Source: Halovenus sp.
Lineage (GTDB): Archaea > Halobacteriota > Halobacteria > Halobacteriales > Haloarculaceae
DNA length: 9,224 nt
Reading direction: 5' to 3'
NCBI GenBank assembly: GCA_028274925.1
Contig: JAQCNR010000129.1
Location: 1 to 9,224 of the forward strand
Shown here: piece by piece, positions 1 to 5,156 of the stretch
How the letters are laid out: the number at the start of each line of letters is the position of its first letter
Numbering within the stretch: position 1 is the first letter of the stretch
Notes under the pieces: generated by a model
Told to the model about the DNA's origin: nothing
Databases searched by the model: none
What the model saw: the letters and a program-made list of their open reading frames with translations, nothing else
Made by a program: the position numbers and the translations under genes

Positions 1-26
1 CCAGAGTGAGTGCGACGAAGTCGAAT

Positions 27-36
27 GATATTAAAG
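27..36 (+). promoter_or_regulatory. TATA-like promoter element of rps17e
   Basis: The sequence gatattaaag matches the A/T-rich archaeal TATA box. Its centre lies about 30 bases before the rps17e ATG at 62, so transcription would start a few bases before the ATG and give an almost leaderless mRNA, as is usual in haloarchaea. Called from sequence and spacing only. Confidence 0.5.
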
Positions 37-61
37 TCCGACCGCGCTATGACCGACAACG

Positions 62-256
62 ATGGCTATCAAACCTGCCTACGTCAAGAAGACAGGCCGG
101 ACGCTGATGGAGCAGTATCCGGACGCGTTCGGACCGGATTTCGAGCACAACAAAGAGGTCGTAATGGAACTCACGAACATCGAGTCCAAGGGAGTTCGAA
201 ACCGAATTGCAGGCTACGTGACCCGGAAGATGGCGGCGCCGCAGGAAGCGAACTGA
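62..256 (+). CDS. rps17e: 30S ribosomal protein S17e
   Basis: Archaeal/eukaryotic-type protein of the small ribosomal subunit, with no bacterial counterpart. The 64-residue product begins MAIKPAYVKKTGRTLMEQYP and continues through DAFGPDFEHNK and then VRNRIAGYVTRKM, which is the recognisable S17e core (basic N-terminal helix, FxxDF-like segment, then the RNRIAGYVTR helix). Archaeal S17e is typically 60-70 residues, so this is full length. The start at 62 is chosen because it gives the canonical N-terminus and sits about 30 bases after a TATA-like element. An ATG at 49 is in another frame and encodes nothing recognisable. The gene converges on the small DUF7331-like gene at 317-463, and a hairpin at 277-298 separates them. 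Confidence 0.96.
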   Translation: MAIKPAYVKKTGRTLMEQYPDAFGPDFEHNKEVVMELTNIESKGVRNRIAGYVTRKMAAPQEAN

Positions 257-276
257 GCTGATTTTGTCTTCTGCGT

Positions 277-298
277 TAGCGAACGGTGAGCTTCGCTA
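277..298. terminator. Hairpin between convergent genes rps17e and DUF7331-like
   Basis: TAGCGAA (277-283) and TTCGCTA (292-298) form a perfect 7-bp inverted repeat with an 8-base loop. It lies in the 60-base gap between two genes that point at each other. A short T-run (262-265) just after the rps17e stop could serve as the terminator on the + strand. Haloarchaeal termination depends mainly on T-runs, so the role of the hairpin is inferred; it could also be chance. Confidence 0.35.
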
Positions 299-316
299 TT
301 ATGTTCGCGAGCAGAG

Positions 317-463
317 TTACTGCCGGACGTCGACTGTGTGATTCGACTGTATCCACGCGGTCTTTTTCGAGCGGTCGTAGATGACGAACTCGCCGTCGCC
401 AGCCTCGACTGCCTGGTACTCACGTTCCTTGTCGGTGTCATCGTCCCGTGGTTGATTTTTCAT
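317..463 (-). CDS. Small acidic haloarchaeal protein, DUF7331-like
   Basis: A 48-residue reading frame begins ATG at 463 and ends TAA at 317-319. The product starts MKNQPRDDDTDKEREYQAVE and ends with GDGEFVIYDRSKKTAWIQSN followed by HTVDVRQ. The central pattern (acidic charged N-terminus, then DGEFVIYDR, then AWIQS) resembles the small haloarchaeal family named DUF7331. That assignment is from memory of the family, not from a search. Its function is unknown. The peptide is predicted soluble: it has no membrane segment, no signal sequence and no cysteines. It is convergent with rps17e and upstream of nothing on its own strand within the window. Its promoter is uncertain; a weak TTTACA-like element lies near 497-503. 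The competing longer frame on the same strand (214-441) gives a low-complexity Ser/Thr/Arg product and is a shadow. Confidence 0.75.
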   Translation of the reverse strand: MKNQPRDDDTDKEREYQAVEAGDGEFVIYDRSKKTAWIQSNHTVDVRQ

Positions 464-563
464 ACCAATTAATGGGTTTTGTTACCTTTCACTGGTGTAA
501 ACAACACACAGTCGCATAATTGTTTCGACAGCAGCGCGACACAGATGGCACTATCGACGAGCA

Positions 564-577
564 GAAAACGTAGAAAA
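564..577 (-). terminator. T-run terminator of purD
   Basis: Read on the - strand, two T4 tracts (574-577, then 564-567) follow the purD stop codon within about 25 bases. Tandem short T-runs are the usual intrinsic terminator in haloarchaea. No stable hairpin accompanies them. Confidence 0.45.
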
Positions 578-586
578 TCGCCTGTG

Positions 587-1906
587 TTACTCGCCGCGGA
601 GCTCAGCCATGTGGTCGATTCGCTGCTGGACGAGGTCAGGTTTGCCGATGTCGTGGCGGACGCGGAGGCCATCTTCGCCGGCCTCCCGGATAGCGGCGTC
701 GGCAATCTTCTCGGCGTCGGTAATTGTCTCGGCAACACCGACGACAGCGAACGACCGCGAAGTGGTCGTGTAGATACCATCGTCGCGCTCGTCGACGCTC
801 GCGTAGTAGAGCAATGCGTCGCCGTCGCCGTGTTCGTCGGCAACCCGGGCGACGTCCTCGTCGTCGATGGTCACCTTCGCACCGGCCTCGGGGTCAGTCG
901 GATAGCCATCTGGAACGGCATACTTGCAGACCGTTGCCCGCGGCGAGAAGGACAGTTTCGGGAGCGATTCGTCCTCGCGGGCGGCGACCAGTACGTCGAG
1001 CAGGTCTGTGTTGAGCACCGGCAGCGTGTTCATCGCTTCCGGGTCACCGAAGCGGGCGTTGAACTCGACAACGTTGATGCCGTCGGTGGTCAGCATAAAC
1101 TGCCCGTAGAGAATCCCCTTGTATCCGTCGAGGGAATCGACCGTTGCCCGGAGCACATCCACTGCCTCGTTGTACTCCGCCTCAGACATGAACGGAAGTT
1201 CGAGCGAGGCGTCGCTGTAGGCACCCATCCCGCCGGTGTTCGGCCCACTATCTCCTTCGTAGGCACGTTTGTGGTCCTGCACGGCTGGCGTGACTCGGAG
1301 TTCTCCGTTGGCGACGAAGGCCTGGATTGTGAACTCCTCGCCGATGAGTCGTTCTTCGAGCACAATCCGTTCGTACTCGGAGGAGCGGATGTACTCTTTT
1401 GCTTCCTCAGCGGTCACCTGCTCACCCATGACACGAACACCTTTGCCGCCGGTCAGTCCGGCAGGTTTGACGACGAGGTCACCGTCGTACTCGTCGATGT
1501 ACTCACAGGCAGCGTCCATATCCTCGAACGTCTCGAAATCCGGACAGCCCGGGATATCGTGTTCCTGCATGAACCGCCGCTGGAAGGCCTTGTCCGTCTC
1601 GATTCGGGCTTCGGCCTCCTGTGGACCGAATGCGTAGACGCCGGCGTCATCGAGGGCGTCGGCGACGCCAGCCTGAAGCGGTGCCTCGGGGCCGATGACC
1701 GCAAGCGTCGCGTCGACATCTTCGGCGTAACTCCGGACAGCCGTCGGGTTCGTCGTGTCCAGCGTCTCGAACCCCTCGGCGAGCCGGGCGATACCTGGGT
1801 TTCGGTTCCCTGCACAGGCGTAGAGCGTGGCGTCACTGTCGGCCAACGCGCGGCCAACGGCGTGCTCACGGCCGCCACCTCCGACCAACAGCACTGTCTC
1901 GTCCAT
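587..1906 (-). CDS. purD: Phosphoribosylamine--glycine ligase (GAR synthetase)
   Basis: Catalyses ATP-dependent joining of glycine to 5-phosphoribosylamine, the second step of de novo purine synthesis, in the cytoplasm. The product has 439 residues, normal for a stand-alone PurD. It starts MDETVLLVGGGGREHAVGRA, with the family's N-terminal GGGGREHA loop at 9-16. The ATP-grasp region follows, with KPAGLTGGKGV at 147-157, HKRAYEGDSGPNTGGMGAY at 212-230 and the metal/ATP-binding NARFGDPE at 283-290; the C-terminal domain runs from about 325. The ATG at 1906 is chosen because the GGGGREHA loop follows at the usual distance and a TATA-like element lies 28 bases upstream. The frame stays open further upstream, but that extension is low-complexity and overlaps the preceding gene. 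It lies 46 bases downstream of the PCNA-like gene. No other purine-synthesis gene is present in the window. Confidence 0.97.
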   Translation of the reverse strand: MDETVLLVGGGGREHAVGRALADSDATLYACAGNRNPGIARLAEGFETLDTTNPTAVRSYAEDVDATLAVIGPEAPLQAGVADALDDAGVYAFGPQEAEARIETDKAFQRRFMQEHDIPGCPDFETFEDMDAACEYIDEYDGDLVVKPAGLTGGKGVRVMGEQVTAEEAKEYIRSSEYERIVLEERLIGEEFTIQAFVANGELRVTPAVQDHKRAYEGDSGPNTGGMGAYSDASLELPFMSEAEYNEAVDVLRATVDSLDGYKGILYGQFMLTTDGINVVEFNARFGDPEAMNTLPVLNTDLLDVLVAAREDESLPKLSFSPRATVCKYAVPDGYPTDPEAGAKVTIDDEDVARVADEHGDGDALLYYASVDERDDGIYTTTSRSFAVVGVAETITDAEKIADAAIREAGEDGLRVRHDIGKPDLVQQRIDHMAELRGE

Positions 1907-1930
1907 ACACGTAGGCCCGACCGAACCGAG

Positions 1931-1938
1931 TGTAAAAC
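1931..1938 (-). promoter_or_regulatory. TATA-like element of purD
   Basis: On the - strand the sequence reads gttttaca, centred about 28 bases before the purD ATG. This fits a leaderless transcript starting in the 46-base gap after the PCNA-like gene and suggests purD can be transcribed on its own. Confidence 0.45.
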
Positions 1939-1952
1939 TTCCGTTCCTCGCG

Positions 1953-2744
1953 TCATTCCTCCGGCGTGAGGACGTACCGGTAGGTGACGCCGGGGTCGGT
2001 GCACCGCACTGCAAGGGGTTGGTCCGGGCCGGTCTGGAGGGTGACCTGTCCCTCGATAGCCTGCACAATCCGAGCGAGTCCGGGACCGAACTGATGCGAG
2101 ACAGCGGACCCCTCGACCGTCCCGGCGAGCGTGCCCGACGCTGTCGAGTGTTCGCCGCCCACCTCGAAGCCAAGTTCCTCAGTGAACGACAACGGATACG
2201 AATCGACCTGACAGCGGTCGGTCGCGGCGACGAGTCGCTCGAGTTCCGCGGCACTGGTCTCCGCTGTCGTCGGGACCGGTTGCCGGTCTTCGTCGAGGAA
2301 CTGCCCGTCGTCGAACCGGTCGGGCAGCGCGATTTCGACCGCGTCGAGCACCGTTGTCGGGTCGATACAATCCAGTGTTGCCGTTCGGCGCTCGCTTGCG
2401 AACTGGACTGCACTCGCGTACTCTGCGCCAGCCTCGCCGAGCACAGAGACTGTCAGTGATTCGTCGTCGGCGAAATACGTCAGCCAGTCCAGCGCGGGCC
2501 CGACCGGGAGCAATGCGGCGGTTGGCTCGAACACCGTTAACTCCTCGAACAGCGACGCGTCGAACGTACAAAATGATCCCAGCGGCGCGTCGACGGCGTT
2601 GGCGGGAGTGTCGATGTACTCGGGGCGAATCCGGATGAACATCTTGGTGCGTGGGTCGTGGCCTTCCACGGCGAGGGCAGCAGTTCCGATTGCCTGCCGC
2701 AGTGTGTCTGGTTCGCACTGCAAAACTGCGAGGTCGTCTGCCAT
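1953..2744 (-). CDS. Divergent sliding-clamp (PCNA-fold) paralogue
   Basis: A 263-residue acidic protein with no obvious name. Its layout follows archaeal PCNA (about 245-250 residues) from end to end. Helix LRQAIGTAAL (15-24) matches the first clamp helix. NAVDAPLGSFCTFDASLFEE (49-68) parallels the PCNA pattern AVDP-(x)n-LxLxxxxFE. GPALDWLTYF (82-91) fits the second helix. TATLDCIDP (121-129) matches the FTLxLIDP strand. A linker rich in D and P (141-157) sits where the interdomain connector loop belongs. AAELERLVAATD (165-176) resembles the second-domain helix, SHQFGPGLARIVQAI (216-230) resembles SLFSLDYLxDMxKAI, and the end VTYRYVLTPEE matches the final VTYxLAPR strand. The typical C-terminal basic residue is replaced (PEE) and the linker is atypical, so partner binding probably differs. 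The motif parallels are seen in sequence; the fold is inferred, and replication or repair use is not shown. Start at 2744 has a TATA-like element 27 bases upstream. Confidence 0.75.
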   Translation of the reverse strand: MADDLAVLQCEPDTLRQAIGTAALAVEGHDPRTKMFIRIRPEYIDTPANAVDAPLGSFCTFDASLFEELTVFEPTAALLPVGPALDWLTYFADDESLTVSVLGEAGAEYASAVQFASERRTATLDCIDPTTVLDAVEIALPDRFDDGQFLDEDRQPVPTTAETSAAELERLVAATDRCQVDSYPLSFTEELGFEVGGEHSTASGTLAGTVEGSAVSHQFGPGLARIVQAIEGQVTLQTGPDQPLAVRCTDPGVTYRYVLTPEE

Positions 2745-2765
2745 ACGCGGAGGGTCGGTCCGAGC

Positions 2766-2775
2766 GTATTTGTAG
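2766..2775 (-). promoter_or_regulatory. TATA-like element of the PCNA-like gene
   Basis: On the - strand ctacaaatac is centred about 27 bases before the ATG at 2744, in the 64-base gap after the nucleoside phosphorylase gene. The spacing fits a leaderless transcript. Confidence 0.45.
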
Positions 2776-2808
2776 CAAGGGGGTTCGTTTCGAGCGCGAC
2801 GACCCGCC

Positions 2809-3534
2809 TCAGAGTCTGGTTGCGGTTTCGAGCGAAATCTCGATAGCGCGTGCAACGTTGTCTCTGGCTTTCTCCGGGAGTTCGTCGTCCTCGGTCTCAC
2901 CTTTCTGTGTCCCCTCGACGAGATTGCCGTCGACGGTACAGATTGCGCCAGCGCGCATGCCTTTGCGACGAGCGATGGTGAACAGTGCGGCCGCCTCCAT
3001 CTCGACAGCGAGGAGTCCTGCGTCCTCCCACGAGTTGACGTACTCGTCGGTCTCGGCATAAAAGGCGTCGTCGGTGGCAATCGGACCAACGTGGACCGGC
3101 GCGTCGTGCTCTGTTGCGGTTTCGGTCAGCGTCGAGAGTACGTCGTAGTCGGGAACAGCAGGGACTGTCGCTGACTCGTAGCGTTTGGTCGTCCCTTCGT
3201 CTTTGGCCGCGCCGGTGGCGACAATCATATCCCCAATTTCGATGTCGGACTGGAGTGCGCCGGTGGTTCCGACCCGCAGCACTGTCTCGACACCGACTGC
3301 CGACAGTTCTTCGGCAGCAATGGCGGCCGAGGGTGAGCCGATACCGGTCGAACAGATTGTCAGTTCGCGACCCTCGTAGGTGGCGTTGACGAGTTTGTAC
3401 TCGCGGTTGCTCGCGACGACAGTGTGGTCGTCACAGTGGTCGGCGATGCGGTCAACTCGACCCGGGTCGCCCGGAACGAGCGCGATATCTGTCAGGTCGC
3501 CCGCTTCGACTAGGAGGTGTGGCTGTTTCGCCAT
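2809..3534 (-). CDS. udp: Nucleoside phosphorylase, uridine-phosphorylase type
   Basis: Cleaves nucleosides with phosphate into free base and (deoxy)ribose-1-phosphate; cytoplasmic, nucleoside salvage and catabolism. The 241-residue product has the full PNP/UDP family-1 set: phosphate-binding PGDPGR at 21-26, NREYK at 43-47, STGIGSPSA at 62-70, RVGTTGALQ at 87-95, ATDDAFYAE at 153-161, and the ribose-binding VEMEAAALF at 177-185. The CTVDGN segment (199-204) replaces the SD-type motif of many purine enzymes. Length is usual for the family. The Gln-x-Arg pair that recognises uracil in E. coli uridine phosphorylase (Q166/R168) is not evident where expected, around 160-170, so base preference is uncertain and a broad or purine-type activity remains possible. 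The gene is 45 bases downstream of the DUF63 gene. deoC, which acts later in deoxynucleoside breakdown, is the next gene beyond that, on the other strand. Confidence 0.88.
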   Translation of the reverse strand: MAKQPHLLVEAGDLTDIALVPGDPGRVDRIADHCDDHTVVASNREYKLVNATYEGRELTICSTGIGSPSAAIAAEELSAVGVETVLRVGTTGALQSDIEIGDMIVATGAAKDEGTTKRYESATVPAVPDYDVLSTLTETATEHDAPVHVGPIATDDAFYAETDEYVNSWEDAGLLAVEMEAAALFTIARRKGMRAGAICTVDGNLVEGTQKGETEDDELPEKARDNVARAIEISLETATRL

Positions 3535-3556
3535 ACGCCGTGGTCGGGGGCCGCGG

Positions 3557-3564
3557 TAGTAAAG
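3557..3564 (-). promoter_or_regulatory. TATA-like element of udp
   Basis: On the - strand ctttacta is centred about 27 bases before the udp ATG at 3534, within the 45-base gap after the DUF63 gene. It suggests a leaderless transcript separate from the upstream gene. Confidence 0.45.
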
Positions 3565-3579
3565 ACAGCGAAGCGACGG

Positions 3580-4434
3580 TTACGGCGAGAGCAAAAAGAG
3601 GAAGAAGTTGTTTGTCGCCGGCCCGAGTCCGAACACAGCGATGAGCGTCAGGAAGAGATTCGCCTGTGTCGGTTCCTCGTCGACGTAATCTGCGAAGAGG
3701 ATGATAATCGCCGAGGCGAGTACGATTTTGACGAGGACGAACAGCCAGCCGACGCCGATAGTGTCGGCAACGGGCAGGCGAGCCGAAAAGTCGAGAATCA
3801 TCGCTGGCAGTGCCGAGCGTTCGCCGCCACCAAGCACGTCGACACCGATTGCCGTAGTGATGCCGTCGAAGATGTGTGCAAAGAGGACGAACGCACCGAC
3901 GTATCGGACCTGCGCGATGACGTAGGTTCGCCACGCGCCAATCGCGATGTAGACGACGAAGGTGACCACAAGCGAGAGAATAAGCCCAAGCACTGGCCAG
4001 ATGGGTTCCATCGGCGCGATTGCGTCGTCGAGGCCCTGCCAGAGGAGCAATCCAATTAGCGGGATTACGACGCCGATACCGGTCGCGAGGAGATAGGTCG
4101 CAATCCGGTTGCTCCGGTCACGACTCGGGACGATAATCGACGCGAGGGCCCAGATCAGCCCCACTGCCATGAACGTCGTCAGATAGACAGCAGGGGCCGA
4201 GAAGAATACCTTGAGCGGCGGCGGGTAGAGTTGCCGCTGGAGGATTTCCCCGACTTGCCAGAAGACGTGCAGGATACTTCCGCTGACAATCCACGGAATG
4301 AACGACAGCACAATCCGCTGTGTGAGCGGCGGGCGGAGTGCGTATAACACCACTCCAATCGTCACCGTTCCGATCAGAAGCGCCGCCGACTGAATCGGCC
4401 CCGGAACGACGAATCCGCTGAATGGCGCAGCCAT
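3580..4434 (-). CDS. DUF63 family integral membrane protein
   Basis: A 284-residue, highly hydrophobic protein of unknown function belonging to archaeal family DUF63. It shows about eight membrane segments, at roughly 13-33, 41-60, 78-103, 112-133, 145-167, 175-196, 226-248 and 258-282. Family-like features are the RPPLTQRIVLSFIPWI stretch after the first segment, HIFDGITTAIGVD at 187-199 with polar and charged residues inside a hydrophobic region, and the C-terminal GLGPATNNFFLF. There is no signal peptide and no known transporter motif. The ATG at 4434 directly precedes the first hydrophobic stretch. The gene diverges from deoC and precedes udp, so a link with nucleosides is possible by position only; DUF63 genes also occur in other contexts. 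No convincing TATA box was found at the usual distance; an inverted repeat lies 13-52 bases upstream. Confidence 0.88.
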   Translation of the reverse strand: MAAPFSGFVVPGPIQSAALLIGTVTIGVVLYALRPPLTQRIVLSFIPWIVSGSILHVFWQVGEILQRQLYPPPLKVFFSAPAVYLTTFMAVGLIWALASIIVPSRDRSNRIATYLLATGIGVVIPLIGLLLWQGLDDAIAPMEPIWPVLGLILSLVVTFVVYIAIGAWRTYVIAQVRYVGAFVLFAHIFDGITTAIGVDVLGGGERSALPAMILDFSARLPVADTIGVGWLFVLVKIVLASAIIILFADYVDEEPTQANLFLTLIAVFGLGPATNNFFLFLLSP

Positions 4435-4446
4435 GTGGCGAGTGTG

Positions 4447-4486
4447 ATACCGCCCAACTCAAAACAGTTCCGGTCACGGGCGGTAT
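4447..4486. promoter_or_regulatory. Candidate operator: 9-bp inverted repeat in the divergent spacer
   Basis: ATACCGCCC (4447-4455) and GGGCGGTAT (4478-4486) are perfect inverted copies with centres 31 bases apart, close to three helical turns. They lie between the divergent DUF63 and deoC genes, and the right arm runs into the deoC TATA region. This arrangement suits a dimeric or paired transcription factor acting on both genes. The repeat is seen directly; the regulatory role is inferred. Confidence 0.45.
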
Positions 4487-4496
4487 TTTTAACCGC
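4480..4496 (+). promoter_or_regulatory. deoC TATA box inside a short palindrome
   Basis: The TATA-like tattttta (4484-4491) is centred about 29 bases before the deoC ATG, so the transcript should be leaderless or nearly so. It is bracketed by GCGGT (4480-4484) and ACCGC (4492-4496). The same 5-mer occurs a third time at 4449-4453. A regulator bound here would compete directly with the TATA-binding protein. Confidence 0.5.
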
Positions 4497-4516
4497 TGAG
4501 GCCGTCGAACAGCAGT

Positions 4517-5152
4517 ATGGACGATATCCCCGAACGCATCGAACATACCGTGCTCGGCCCGACAACAGCGTGGGACGATGTCGAGGCCGTCCTCGACGCT
4601 GCCGAGGAATACGGGATGCGAGCCTGTCTCCCGCCGTGTTACGTTGCCGAGGCGACGGCGTACGCCCCCGACGTCCAGGTCAGCGCCGTCGTCGGCTTTC
4701 CGCACGGCCAGCACACGACCGAAACGAAGTGTGCTGAAGCGACCAGTGCGTGGCAGGACGGCGCGAGCGAACTCGACGTTGTGCCCAATCTCGGCCGAGC
4801 GACAGAGGATGTTGCGGCTATCCAAACAGAAATCGAAGAGGTTGTTGCGGCAGTTCCCATCCCAGTAAAAGTAATTCTCGAAACCTCGCTGTTTTCCGAG
4901 GCCGAACTCCGAGAGCTCTGTCAGGCTGCCATCGATGGGAACGCCGCATTTCTGAAAACAGCAACAGGCTTTGCCAACGGCGGCGCAACGGTCGAAGACG
5001 TCGAGTTACTGGCCGAGTACGGGCCAGTCAAAGCCAGCGGCGGCGTTGGCTCGTGGGAGTTTGCCGAGGAGTTATTCGACGCAGGTGCCGAGCGTATCGG
5101 TGCCTCGAGCGGTGACACGATCGTCGCCGAATATCTGGAACAGGAAGGATAG
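4517..5152 (+). CDS. deoC: Deoxyribose-phosphate aldolase
   Basis: Splits 2-deoxyribose-5-phosphate into glyceraldehyde-3-phosphate and acetaldehyde, the last step of deoxynucleoside breakdown; cytoplasmic class I aldolase. The 211-residue product is of normal length for the short archaeal/bacterial type. Visible active-site parts are the Schiff-base lysine K147 in FLKTATGF (145-152), the second lysine K172 in VKASGG (171-176), D87 in ELDVV, and phosphate-binding GASSGD (195-200). VVGFPHG (58-64) is also typical. At the N-terminus the family pattern DHTxLKP reads EHTVLGP, so the substrate-contacting aspartate (D16 in E. coli) is glutamate (E9). Codons at about 4815-4980 use more A/T than the neighbouring genes. 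Start at 4517 fits the TATA spacing. Its stop is 4 bases from the stop of the convergent lipoprotein gene. Phosphopentomutase, needed to link it to udp, is not in the window. Confidence 0.94.
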   Translation: MDDIPERIEHTVLGPTTAWDDVEAVLDAAEEYGMRACLPPCYVAEATAYAPDVQVSAVVGFPHGQHTTETKCAEATSAWQDGASELDVVPNLGRATEDVAAIQTEIEEVVAAVPIPVKVILETSLFSEAELRELCQAAIDGNAAFLKTATGFANGGATVEDVELLAEYGPVKASGGVGSWEFAEELFDAGAERIGASSGDTIVAEYLEQEG

Positions 5153-5156
5153 AGAC

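Noticed and set aside
479..1969. 496-codon open frame on the + strand
   Set aside because: It runs antisense through the whole of purD, whose product is unmistakable. The translated protein has no recognisable motif, and long antisense frames are common in GC-rich haloarchaeal genes.
1907..2413. N-terminal extension of the purD frame
   Set aside because: The frame is open upstream but gives Ser/Arg-rich low-complexity sequence and overlaps the PCNA-like gene. The ATG at 1906 gives the canonical PurD N-terminus.
2745..3089. N-terminal extension of the PCNA-like frame
   Set aside because: The extra residues are low-complexity and overlap the udp gene in another frame. The ATG at 2744 has a well-placed TATA-like element.
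4118..4825. 235-codon open frame on the - strand spanning DUF63, the promoter and deoC
   Set aside because: It crosses a clear divergent promoter region and overlaps two well-supported genes. No motif is recognisable.
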